A stretch of DNA of 64,000 nt from Hymenobacter sp. BRD128 (lineage in GTDB: Bacteria > Bacteroidota > Bacteroidia > Cytophagales > Hymenobacteraceae): contig NZ_CP053908.1 of assembly GCF_013256625.1 (NCBI RefSeq), positions 3,472,001 to 3,536,000 on the forward strand. Reading direction: 5' to 3'. The number at the start of each line of letters is the position of its first letter. Within the stretch, counting starts at the first letter, position 1. Shown here one piece after another: positions 51,286 to 59,099 of the stretch. The notes beneath the pieces are model-generated. The model had not been told where the DNA came from. It saw only the letters and a list, made by a program, of their open reading frames with translations, and did no database searches. A program made the translations under genes and the position numbers.

Positions 51286-52635
51286 CTAGCGACCGGCCGG
51301 CTGAAAGGATTTCACGGCCTCGCCCAGGTCAAAGACCGGCGTGCCGGGCAGGGCCGGGGCCACCACGCTGCTGCCCGCCGCCGAGCGGTAGCCGCCGGCG
51401 CAGTGCACCACCACGGGCTTGGTGGTCGGAATTTCGGGGGCCCGCTCGCGCAGCTCGGGCAGCGGAATGTTGAGCGCGCCGGCAAAAATCGGCTCGTGCT
51501 TCACCTCCGAGGCATTACGAATATCCACGATGGTATACTGCTCGGGGTGTTGCCGGAAAGCCGCCACGTCGAGCGTAGGCAGCGCGGCCTCCGTCGAGGG
51601 CGAGCCCACCCGCGCGCCTTTAATCCGCGTTTCGTAGCCGATTTTGGCCGCCTTTTGCACCAGGGCGGTCAGCGTGGCCTCGTCGGCCGCCAGTAGGTAA
51701 AAATCTTCTTCCGGCCCGATGATGGACCCTAGCCAGGTTTCAAACTTACCGCCCGCCTGGATATTGAGCGCACCGGCCACGTGGCCATTTTTGAACTCGG
51801 CCTCGGGCCGGGCATCAACCACCAGCACGCCCGTTTCCAGCGCCGCATCGGGGGCTAGCCGGGGCACCTGCCGCACGCTCGGGCCGTAGGCCGGGGCCCC
51901 GGCCTTGTTCAGCTCCACATCGTAGCCGAAGTATTTAGGAATGAATGGCTGGTCGGCCAGCAGCTCCTGCACAAAGGCTTGCTCGCTAAGCGGGCGCAGG
52001 GCGGGGTTACCGATTTTCTCGGCCCCGATGGTACTGCTGTGGGCCGTGTTGGTGGTGCGGCTGCACAGCGAGCCCGCGCCGTGGGCCGGGTACACCAGTA
52101 CGTCGTCGGCCAGGGTCAGGAGCTTTGCGCGGGTGCTGTGGTAGAGCTGCCGGGCCAGCTCCTCGCGCCGGGCGGTGAGGTTGCCGGCGTTTTCGCGCAG
52201 GTCGGGCCGGCCCACGTCGCCCAGCAGCAGCGTGTCGCCCGTAAACACGGCCACGTCCTGGCCCGCGCGGCTAAGCACCGCGCTCACCGAATCGGGCGAG
52301 TGGCCGGGCGTGTTCAGGGCCCGAAATGTGAGCTGGCCCACGGTAAATGAGTCGCCGTCATCAAAGGCCGCGTGCGGATACCCGGCCCCCAGCAGCTTGC
52401 TTACCCGGATGACGGCGCCGGTGCGCTGCGCAATTTCGAGGTGGCTGCTCACAAAGTCGGCGTGCGGGTGGGTTTCCAGCACGGCCACGATGGCAGCGCC
52501 GTGGGCCTGGGCAAAATCGTAGTAGGGCTGCGGGTCGCGGGCGGGGTCGATGAGCACGATTTCGCGGGCGCACTCACTGAGCACGGCGTAGGAATAGTGG
52601 GCCAGGCCCTGGTCTTCAAACTGTTCGATTTTCAT
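51286..52635 (-). CDS. Persulfide dioxygenase-rhodanese fusion (MBL fold)
   Basis: 449 aa. N-terminal metallo-beta-lactamase fold with the metal motif LETHPHADFVSSH and FTGDTLLLGDVGRPDL, as in ETHE1-like persulfide dioxygenases. Two rhodanese domains follow: the first (about 265-340) has no catalytic Cys; the second keeps VVVHCAGGYRSA with the persulfide-carrying Cys. Predicted to oxidise glutathione or low-molecular persulfides to sulfite and move sulfane sulfur. Central enzyme of the surrounding sulfur operon. Confidence 0.93.
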   Translation of the reverse strand: MKIEQFEDQGLAHYSYAVLSECAREIVLIDPARDPQPYYDFAQAHGAAIVAVLETHPHADFVSSHLEIAQRTGAVIRVSKLLGAGYPHAAFDDGDSFTVGQLTFRALNTPGHSPDSVSAVLSRAGQDVAVFTGDTLLLGDVGRPDLRENAGNLTARREELARQLYHSTRAKLLTLADDVLVYPAHGAGSLCSRTTNTAHSSTIGAEKIGNPALRPLSEQAFVQELLADQPFIPKYFGYDVELNKAGAPAYGPSVRQVPRLAPDAALETGVLVVDARPEAEFKNGHVAGALNIQAGGKFETWLGSIIGPEEDFYLLAADEATLTALVQKAAKIGYETRIKGARVGSPSTEAALPTLDVAAFRQHPEQYTIVDIRNASEVKHEPIFAGALNIPLPELRERAPEIPTTKPVVVHCAGGYRSAAGSSVVAPALPGTPVFDLGEAVKSFQPAGR

Positions 52636-52683
52636 GACAAATCAGAAAATAATAAGCAGGTTAAATATTTAAAATACTAAACA

Positions 52684-53502
52684 TTATGCATGATGAAACA
52701 GCAGTTCTTTGGCCAGAATAAACGTGCCCATCGCCAGGGTGAACCAGCCAAAAGCCGGCTTGAGCTTGGCTCCCGGAATGAAGCGGGCCAGGTAGGTACC
52801 CAGCACAATGCCACCCAGCGCAAAGGCCAGAAACCCTAATAAAAATGGCCACGCAATGGGCACGCCCGCGCTCAAATCGCCGGTAAAGCCGATGAGCGAG
52901 TTCAGGGCGATAATGGCCAGGGAAGTACCCACGGCCAGCTTCATGGGCAGGCGCGCGCCCAGTACCAGCCCCGGAATAATGAGAAAGCCCCCGCCCGCGC
53001 CCACAAAGCCCGTAAGCGTGCCCACCACCAGCCCAATACCGAGAATGAGCGGGTAATTGAACCGGCTTTGGTGAGGCCGCTCTTCGGCGATGGCTTCCGC
53101 CACTTGCTGGCTGCGAATCATCGAAACGGCGGCTACCACCATGAGCCCGGCAAACGCCACCAGCACCAGCAGGTCTTTGGTAAATACAAGGCCGCCCACC
53201 CTAAATAGCTCGTGCGGAATAGCCGGCATCAGCTTTTTACGCACCAAAAACACGGCTAGCAGCGACGGCGCCAGAAACACTATCGCCGTGCGCAGCGACA
53301 CCAGCCCCCGCCGAAAATAGCCCGACGCCCCCACTACCGAAGTCGAGCCCACCACAAACAGCGAGTACGCCGTGCTCAGCACCGGGCTCACGCCCATCAG
53401 GTACACCAGCACCGGCACGGTAAGGATGGAGCCGCCCCCACCCATAATACCGAGCGAAAGGCCAATGAAAATGGCCGCGAAATAGCCGAAGTAGTGCACC
53501 AT
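52684..53502 (-). CDS. Sulfite/sulfonate exporter, TauE/SafE family
   Basis: 272 aa, about eight helices. The two repeated half motifs GIMGGGGSILTVPVLVYLMG and FVGAGGGFLIIPGLVLGA are diagnostic. Next to a persulfide dioxygenase the likely cargo is sulfite produced by that enzyme. The gene begins 28 bases from an ArsR-type operator (53530-53545), so it is probably the first gene of a regulated transcript. Confidence 0.93.
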   Translation of the reverse strand: MVHYFGYFAAIFIGLSLGIMGGGGSILTVPVLVYLMGVSPVLSTAYSLFVVGSTSVVGASGYFRRGLVSLRTAIVFLAPSLLAVFLVRKKLMPAIPHELFRVGGLVFTKDLLVLVAFAGLMVVAAVSMIRSQQVAEAIAEERPHQSRFNYPLILGIGLVVGTLTGFVGAGGGFLIIPGLVLGARLPMKLAVGTSLAIIALNSLIGFTGDLSAGVPIAWPFLLGFLAFALGGIVLGTYLARFIPGAKLKPAFGWFTLAMGTFILAKELLFHHA

Positions 53503-53529
53503 ACGGAACGAGAAAAAACGTATGAAATT

Positions 53530-53545
53530 ATGAAAACTTGTTCAT
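53530..53545. promoter_or_regulatory. ArsR-type operator upstream of tauE
   Basis: ATGAAAACTTGTTCAT: a 7-2-7 palindrome with one mismatch, differing at a single base from the perfect copy at 53915-53930. The TGAACA-N2-TGTTCA type core resembles known SmtB/ArsR-family operators. Confidence 0.75.
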
Positions 53546-53573
53546 GTATTTTAGTAAAAAAAAGCCGGGGCAC

Positions 53574-53900
53574 CTATAAGAAAGTGCAGCTGGCCAGGCA
53601 CTGGATGACATCAATGACCTCGCGCATCTTCAGCGCGTAGTAGATGTTTTTACCCTCGCGGGTGCTGCTCAGAATACCTTTCAGCTTCATGCCGGCGAGG
53701 TGGTGCGAGAGCAGGCTCTGCTCCACCTTCAGCTTCTCGCTGATGTCCGTCACCGACAGGCCTTCCTGCGCGGCCAGCAGCTGCACAATGGCAATGCGCG
53801 TGGGATGGGCCGTGGTCTTCAAAATAAAAGCTACCTTTTCCATCTTCTCTACCGAGAGGTTCAGGTCGATGGGGGCAGTGGAAGGGGCAGCAGACATCAT
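53574..53900 (-). CDS. ArsR/SmtB-family repressor of the sulfur operon
   Basis: 108 aa with a winged helix: ILKTTAHPTRIAIVQLLAA, recognition region VEQSLLSHHLAGMKLKG, wing REGKNIYYAL. Cysteines are only at 101 and 105 near the C-terminus (QCLASC). Persulfide sensors of the BigR/SqrR type use one Cys in helix 2 and one near the C-terminus, so this pair is differently placed; it could form a local disulfide or tetrasulfide or bind a metal. The gene is flanked by two almost identical operators, implying autoregulation and control of the downstream tauE operon. Confidence 0.92.
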   Translation of the reverse strand: MMSAAPSTAPIDLNLSVEKMEKVAFILKTTAHPTRIAIVQLLAAQEGLSVTDISEKLKVEQSLLSHHLAGMKLKGILSSTREGKNIYYALKMREVIDVIQCLASCTFL

Positions 53901-53914
53901 TCGGGGACAAACTT

Positions 53915-53930
53915 ATGAACACTTGTTCAT
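53915..53930. promoter_or_regulatory. Perfect ArsR-type operator upstream of the arsR-family gene
   Basis: ATGAACACTTGTTCAT is a perfect 7-2-7 inverted repeat, centred about 22 bases before the repressor start codon. Confidence 0.8.
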
Positions 53931-53974
53931 TCATACAAGTACCGGCCGCGCAGAAGTTCCCGGTGTTGAAAAAA

Positions 53975-54028
53975 GCCCCCCAAAACGAAGCGCTGCGGCA
54001 AGTGCCGCAGCGCTTCGTTTTGGGGGGC
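53975..54028. terminator. Long perfect terminator hairpin (26-bp stem)
   Basis: Arms 53975-54000 and 54003-54028 are exact complements (outer GCCCCCCAAAACGAAGCG) with a two-base loop. On the minus strand the stem is followed by six Ts, so it terminates the Dps-like gene and insulates the arsR promoter. Confidence 0.93.
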
Positions 54029-54103
54029 TCATAAGCTATAAGCACCCGAAGCACCAGTCAGGCCGGCTCAACCGCTGGTTGCTGGCTGCGCTTTGCGGCC
54101 AGC

Positions 54104-54772
54104 CTACTGCATGTGCACCCGGAACTGCCATACGTGCTTGTCGAGCACGTAGCTCAACTCCTGCAACTGGTTGGAGGTCACTTCATCGACCTTGCTCAGG
54201 TGCTCGATGCGCTGGCGCACGCGCTTAGCCACGGTGGTAATGCGCTCGGTCATGATAATGAGTACCTGCTTGTCGGTGAGGTAGCCGCCGGGAAACTCGC
54301 CCAGGTTGGCGGTAGCGGCCACTACGCCGGTGCGGCCGTCGATGGGGTTACCTACTTGCAGCACGCGCTCGGCCAGGATGTCGGCGTATTTGCGATACTC
54401 GTCGGCATTTTCCTGAAGCTTTTCGTGCAGCGGCAGGTAGAGCGGGCCGCGCAGGTTCCAGTGGCTCTGCTTCGAGTCGTGAAACAGCTCCAGCAGCTCT
54501 ACCACGGTGGCTTGCAGGTCGTCGGTAACGGGCTTGCGCTTGTCGGCCTCCACCGGAATGAGCGGGTCGGCGGCGGGGTTGCGGTAGTCGAGCTTACCAT
54601 TGGGGTCGGCGGGTGGCGCAGGGGTATTGTCGGGAGCCGTGCTGCTGCCCGCGGGCATCGTCATGGCCGGGGCGCCAGGCGTATTTTTAGCGGCGCGGCG
54701 GGTTTGGGCGTGGGCCTGGGGGGCAAGGGCGGTCAGCAGCGCAACAGATGCTGCCAAGAGATAAATTTTCAT
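54104..54772 (-). CDS. Exported Dps/ferritin-like protein
   Basis: 222 aa. Residues 1-22 form a clear signal peptide (LLAASVALLTALAPQAHA). A Pro/Ala/Thr-rich spacer to about 75 precedes a Dps four-helix bundle with the ferroxidase-region motifs HDSKQSHWNLRGPLYLPLHE and ADEYRKYADILAERVLQVG. Dps proteins are normally cytoplasmic, so a periplasmic or surface form is unusual. Iron or peroxide scavenging outside the cytoplasm is inferred. It is divergent from a two-component system, and a triple direct repeat lies between the two. Confidence 0.87.
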   Translation of the reverse strand: MKIYLLAASVALLTALAPQAHAQTRRAAKNTPGAPAMTMPAGSSTAPDNTPAPPADPNGKLDYRNPAADPLIPVEADKRKPVTDDLQATVVELLELFHDSKQSHWNLRGPLYLPLHEKLQENADEYRKYADILAERVLQVGNPIDGRTGVVAATANLGEFPGGYLTDKQVLIIMTERITTVAKRVRQRIEHLSKVDEVTSNQLQELSYVLDKHVWQFRVHMQ

Positions 54773-54877
54773 AAAAACTTGTTAGTAAACGTATTATCGA
54801 CTCTCGACTGCGTGGCTATGAGGCTAGCCGGCAGTCCGGTTTGGTAGGCATCTGAACGAGTTCTTTCCTTATGCCCC

Positions 54878-54905
54878 GCTTAGCAAGAGCTTAAGATTTG
54901 CTTAA
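54878..54905 (+). promoter_or_regulatory. Three direct repeats at 11-bp spacing upstream of the response regulator
   Basis: GCTTAG (54878-54883), GCTTAA (54889-54894) and GCTTAA (54900-54905) occur in phase with five-base spacers. Tandem half sites at about one helical turn are typical of OmpR/PhoB-family regulators. They lie between the exported Dps gene and the regulator. Confidence 0.65.
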
Positions 54906-55026
54906 AGCCGCCGCAGTGGCCGCCTCAACTACGTTTAACGACTGTGCTGCCAGCCCACCTTTTGGCGCGTCGGCAGCCTTTTTTCACTTGCCGCCGCGCC
55001 TGGCGCTGGCCATTGCCCCCGCACCC

Positions 55027-55691
55027 ATGCAGCTACTGGTAATTGAAGACGAGCCCGGCATTGCAAGGTTTCTTAAGCAAGGGCTGGAGGAGGAAAGCTT
55101 TGAGGTAGAAGTAGTGGACAATGGCACCGCGGGCCTACGCCAGGCCCTGGCCCAGAAATACGACCTGCTGCTCATCGACTGGATGGTGCCCGGCCTCACG
55201 GGCCTGGAAGTGTGCCAGCAGCTGCGCGCCCGCCACGACCACACGCCCATTATCTTCCTCACGGCTAAGGATACCGTGCCCGATACCATCGCCGGCCTGC
55301 AGGCCGGAGCCAACGACTACATCAAGAAGCCCTTTCATTTTGAGGAGCTGCTGGAGCGCATCCGGGTGCAGCTGCGGCCGGCGGGGGGCCGGCCGAGCGC
55401 TTCACGCTGGGGCCTATCGTGCTGGATGTGAGCACGCACCAGGTATTTAAGGGCGACGAGGAGATTGCGCTCACGCAAAAAGAGTTTGCGCTGCTGGAAT
55501 ACCTGCTGCGCCACAAAAACAAGGTGTGCCGCCGCCAGAGCATTATCGAAAACGTGTGGGACATTCACTTTGAGTACAACACCGGCGTTATCGACGTGTA
55601 CATGAATGCGCTGCGCAAGAAGCTTAAAATCAGCAAGGAAGATGACTATCTGCAAACCATTCGCGGCATTGGCTATGTCGCCCGCGACTAG
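55027..55691 (+). CDS. OmpR/PhoB-family response regulator, one frame break
   Basis: Reconstructed 221 aa. Receiver domain: QLLVIEDEPGIARFLKQGL, phosphoacceptor Asp in LLLIDWMVPGLTGLEV, and the Lys in ANDYIKKPFHFEELLER. The winged-helix output domain contains LTQKEFALLEYLLRHKNKV and YLQTIRGIGYVARD. The two parts are in different frames: near 55383-55388 six Gs stand where seven would keep the frame. The start at 55027 precedes the first receiver strand. The histidine kinase begins at the base after the stop codon. Target genes unknown; the divergent Dps gene is a candidate. Confidence 0.85.
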
Positions 55692-57074
55692 ATGAGCCTG
55701 CGCTTTCAGGACCGCATTGCGCTGCACTACGTGCTGGCCACGGCCGCGCTGGTGGTAGCGGCTTACCTGGTGGTGTTTGGGGTGGTGCGCGAGCGCGTGT
55801 ACACCGACCTCGACCAAAACCTGCGCTTCGAGGCTGCCAAGCACATGAGCGAGCTGCGCGTAACGGCCAGCAGCATCCGCTTTGCCCACAAGGGCGAGTG
55901 GCTGGAGCGCGAGCACCGCGAGGTGCAGGTAGACCCCGTTTTTATTCAGGTAAACGACTTGCACGGGCAGCTCATGGACCGCTCGCCCAACCTCAAAACC
56001 GACCAGCTGCCCTTTGCGGCGGGGCCCGACTGGCAGCAGCCGCGCAACGTGCTGCTGCGGGGCAAGGCCCTGCGCCAGGTGCAGGTGCCGGTGCGGGCAC
56101 CGGGCGGGCCGGTGCGGGGCTACCTGCTGGCAGCCATCTCGTCGGAGGCGGCGCAGCACGTGCTCGACAGCCTGGCGCTCGTGCTGCTAGGGTCGCTGCC
56201 GGTGGTGCTGCTGGGGCTGTTTGGCAGCGCGCAGTGGCTGGCGGGGCGCAGCATCGCACCCATTATCCAGATTACGGAAACAACTAACCGCATCACGCGC
56301 AATAACTTATCGGAGCGCATTGCACTACCACCCCGCCCCGACGAGCTGCACACCCTAGCCAGCGCCATCAATGGGCTGCTGCACCGCATCGAGCAGGCCG
56401 TGGCGCGCGAGAAGCAGTTTACGGCCGATGCCTCGCACGAGCTGCGCACGCCGCTGGCCGTGCTCAAGGGCACGCTGGAGGTGCTGGTGCGCAAGCCCCG
56501 CCGGCCCGAGGAGTACGTGGCCGACATCACGCGCGGCATTGGTGAGATTGACCGCCTGACGTACCTGGTGGACCAGCTGCTGCTGCTAGCCCGCTTCGAG
56601 AACCACGCCAAGGGCCTGAACCAGCAGGAGCTGACGGTGCTGACCTGCGTGCACGACGTGCTGTACCGCCGCCGCGCCGACCTGAACGCCAAGCACATCC
56701 GGGTAGATGTGCAGGATGGTGACACGCCAGCCATCGTTTCGGACCCGTACCTGGTAGACCTGATTTTGGACAACGTGCTGGCCAATGCGGTGAAATATTC
56801 GCCGGCCAATTCTACCATTACGGTGGGGCTGGAGCCGGTAGCCGGGGCCCTGCGCTGCACGATTACCGACGAGGGCATTGGCATTAAGGCCGAAGATTTA
56901 AACAAAATTTTTGACCCGCTCTACCGTTCTGATGCGCTGGCCCACAAGGAAATCGGGGGCACCGGGCTGGGCTTGTCCATCGTGGCCAAGGCTTGCGCGC
57001 TGCTTCACATTACCCTGGCCGTGCGCAGCGAGCTGGGCCGGGGCACCACTTTCACGCTGGGCTTCCCGCTGTAG
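55692..57074 (+). CDS. Sensor histidine kinase
   Basis: 460 aa: membrane helix 1 (about 12-35), a periplasmic domain (about 36-155), helix 2 (about 160-182), a HAMP-like linker, the H box TADASHELRTPLAVLKGTLE, the N box LDNVLANAVKYSP, and G boxes DEGIGIK and GGTGLGLSIV. Directly follows the cognate OmpR-type regulator without a gap, so the two are co-translated. Signal unknown. Confidence 0.95.
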   Translation: MSLRFQDRIALHYVLATAALVVAAYLVVFGVVRERVYTDLDQNLRFEAAKHMSELRVTASSIRFAHKGEWLEREHREVQVDPVFIQVNDLHGQLMDRSPNLKTDQLPFAAGPDWQQPRNVLLRGKALRQVQVPVRAPGGPVRGYLLAAISSEAAQHVLDSLALVLLGSLPVVLLGLFGSAQWLAGRSIAPIIQITETTNRITRNNLSERIALPPRPDELHTLASAINGLLHRIEQAVAREKQFTADASHELRTPLAVLKGTLEVLVRKPRRPEEYVADITRGIGEIDRLTYLVDQLLLLARFENHAKGLNQQELTVLTCVHDVLYRRRADLNAKHIRVDVQDGDTPAIVSDPYLVDLILDNVLANAVKYSPANSTITVGLEPVAGALRCTITDEGIGIKAEDLNKIFDPLYRSDALAHKEIGGTGLGLSIVAKACALLHITLAVRSELGRGTTFTLGFPL

Positions 57075-57191
57075 CCTACTGCTAGCCCCACAAAAATATC
57101 CGCGTGTCCTTTCAAGGAGTGAGCCGGCATTTTTTGCACGACTTCTTGCTTTAGAAGCTTTTACCTCACTACCGAACGCCCCGCCCGGCCA

Positions 57192-57893
57192 ATGGCTACC
57201 CCCGACGATGCTGCCTTGGATGCCCGCCTGACGCACTTGCGCCAGACCGACGCGGCGGCGTTTCTGGAAGAATTGTTCAAGGTGTTTTACGCCCCGCTCG
57301 GGGCGGTGACCTACCGCGTGGTGCCCGACCGGGCGGTGGTAGAGGACATTCTGCAAGACGTGTTTTTGCGGGTCTGGCAGGGGCTGGCCACGCTGCCGGC
57401 CATAACCTCGCACCGCGCCTACCTCACGCGCATGGTTCTCAATGCCGCCCTGCGCTACCAGCAGCGCGCCCAGCGCCAAGTGGCCTGGGACGAGGCCCCG
57501 CCCGCCAGCGCCCCCGTGGCCCCCGATGCCCTGGCCCAGCTGCACGCCACCGAGGCTAGCGCGGCCGTGGCGGCGGCCCTGGCCCACCTGCCGCCCCAGT
57601 GCCGGGTAGTATTTGAGCTGAGCCGCTACGAGGAAATGAGCTACCAGCAGATTGCCGAGGCGCTGGAAATCTCGCCTAAAACCGTGGAGAACCAGATGAG
57701 CAAGGCCCTGCGCATTCTGCGCCGCGAGCTGGCGGGCGTGCTCAAAAACCTGTATGGGCTGCTGCTGGCCCTGCTCGCCCTGCGGGCGCTGGCCCTGGGC
57801 GGCACGCTGCCCGGTCCCGGCCGGGCCACCCCCATGGGTTATTTTTGGGGCCGCGTGGGGTGGCGGCGCCGGGGCGTATCTATCGGGTACTGA
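57192..57893 (+). CDS. FecI-type ECF RNA polymerase sigma factor
   Basis: About 233 aa. Sigma-2 region with VVEDILQDVFLRVWQGL, sigma-4 region ending MSYQQIAEALEISPKTVENQMSKALR in two adjacent stretches. The C-terminal tail after about 190 is hydrophobic and Gly-rich, longer than usual. Followed by a fecR anti-sigma gene (split by a frame break) and an STN-domain protein, so this is a cell-surface-signalling type unit. Confidence 0.92.
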   Translation: MATPDDAALDARLTHLRQTDAAAFLEELFKVFYAPLGAVTYRVVPDRAVVEDILQDVFLRVWQGLATLPAITSHRAYLTRMVLNAALRYQQRAQRQVAWDEAPPASAPVAPDALAQLHATEASAAVAAALAHLPPQCRVVFELSRYEEMSYQQIAEALEISPKTVENQMSKALRILRRELAGVLKNLYGLLLALLALRALALGGTLPGPGRATPMGYFWGRVGWRRRGVSIGY

Positions 57894-57924
57894 GTTCCGC
57901 TCCTTTTCCCTGGCTTCCTGCTTG

Positions 57925-59099
57925 ATGATGCACCGCTACCCCGAACCACCAGATGCCCCCTGGGCGCTGCTGGCCCGCCACCTGGCGGCCGAGGCGTCGG
58001 CCGCCGAGCGGGCCGACCTGCGCGCCTGGGTGCAGGCCGACCCTAGCCACCTGCAAATCCTGACCACTGTGACGCGCGCCTGGGAGCGGGCGGGTGAGGC
58101 GGCGGCGCAGCCCGTACTGTTTTCGCCGGCCGATGTGGAGGCCGCCTGGCAGCGCTTCCGCCCCTGATGGCCGCGCCCGCGCCGCCCCGGGCGCCCGGGG
58201 CTAGCGGCACGCCCCCACCGCCGGCCGCGCCTGTGGTGCGCCCGCTGTGGCCGGCAGCCAAACCGGCCGCAGCTACCTGGTGGCAGCTAGCCGCCGCGCT
58301 TGCGCTGTTGGTGGGCAGCGGCTACCTGCTGCTTGAGCGGCAGTTTTTGCACAAGCACGACACCGTGACCACGTATGCCAGCGCCGCCCAGCGCCAGCTG
58401 GTGCGCCTGCCCGATGGCAGCCGCGTGTGGCTGAATGCCCATTCGCGGCTGCACTACCGGGGGCTGGGCGCGCCGGCTAGCCACGGTGTGCGGGCCGTGC
58501 AGCTCACCGGCGAGGCCTATTTTGAAGTGGCGCATAATGCTGCCCGGCCTTTCTTAGTGAGCACGGCCACGGCCCGCGTGCGGGTGACGGGCACGGCCTT
58601 CAACGTGCGGGCCTACGCGGCCGAAGACTCGGTGGAAGTGAGCGTGACCCGCGGCCGGGTGTGGCTGCGGCGCCTCGCCGCCCCCGACAGCGTGCTGCTC
58701 ACGGCCGATACCCGCGCTGCCCTGCGCGCCGCCGATGCCCCCGGCCGCGTGGCCGCTACCCTGCGCCGCACGCCCACGGCCGACCAGAATTTCCGGGCCT
58801 GGCAGACCGATACCCTGCGCTTCCGCGATACGCCGGTGGCCCAGGTGGCCCAGACGCTGCGCGCCACCTTCGGCACCACCGTGAAGCTGCTGAGCACCAG
58901 CCTGGGTAACTGCCGCTTTACCGGCACCTTTGCCCGGCCGCGCCCCGAGCAGGTGCTGGCCGTGCTGGCCGCCGCCACCGCCAGCCGCCTGGCCCCCGAC
59001 GGCAGCGGCGGCTACGTGCTAACTGGCACGGGCTGCGCCGAAGAGGCTGCGGCCACGGCCGACCTTTCCGATTCTGCCACGCTAGTTGCCCAGCCGTGA
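57925..59099 (+). CDS. FecR-family anti-sigma factor, one frame break
   Basis: Reconstructed about 391 aa. N-terminal cytoplasmic domain (WALLARHLAAEASAAERADL) up to about 80, membrane helix (WWQLAAALALLVGSGYLLL), then the periplasmic FecR fold with RQLVRLPDGSRVWLNAHSRL and VTGTAFNVRAY, and a C-terminal DUF4974-like domain. The frame breaks at 58161-58165: a stop TGA overlaps an ATG, and one extra C in the CCCC run would restore a single frame. The TGATG overlap could also be a real coupled split of the anti-sigma protein. ATG 57925 or 57928 is the start. Confidence 0.85.

Noticed and set aside
57754..57924. N-terminal extension of the FecR fragment upstream of 57925
   Set aside because: It overlaps the sigma factor gene in another frame and encodes a Cys/Trp/Pro-rich stretch foreign to FecR.
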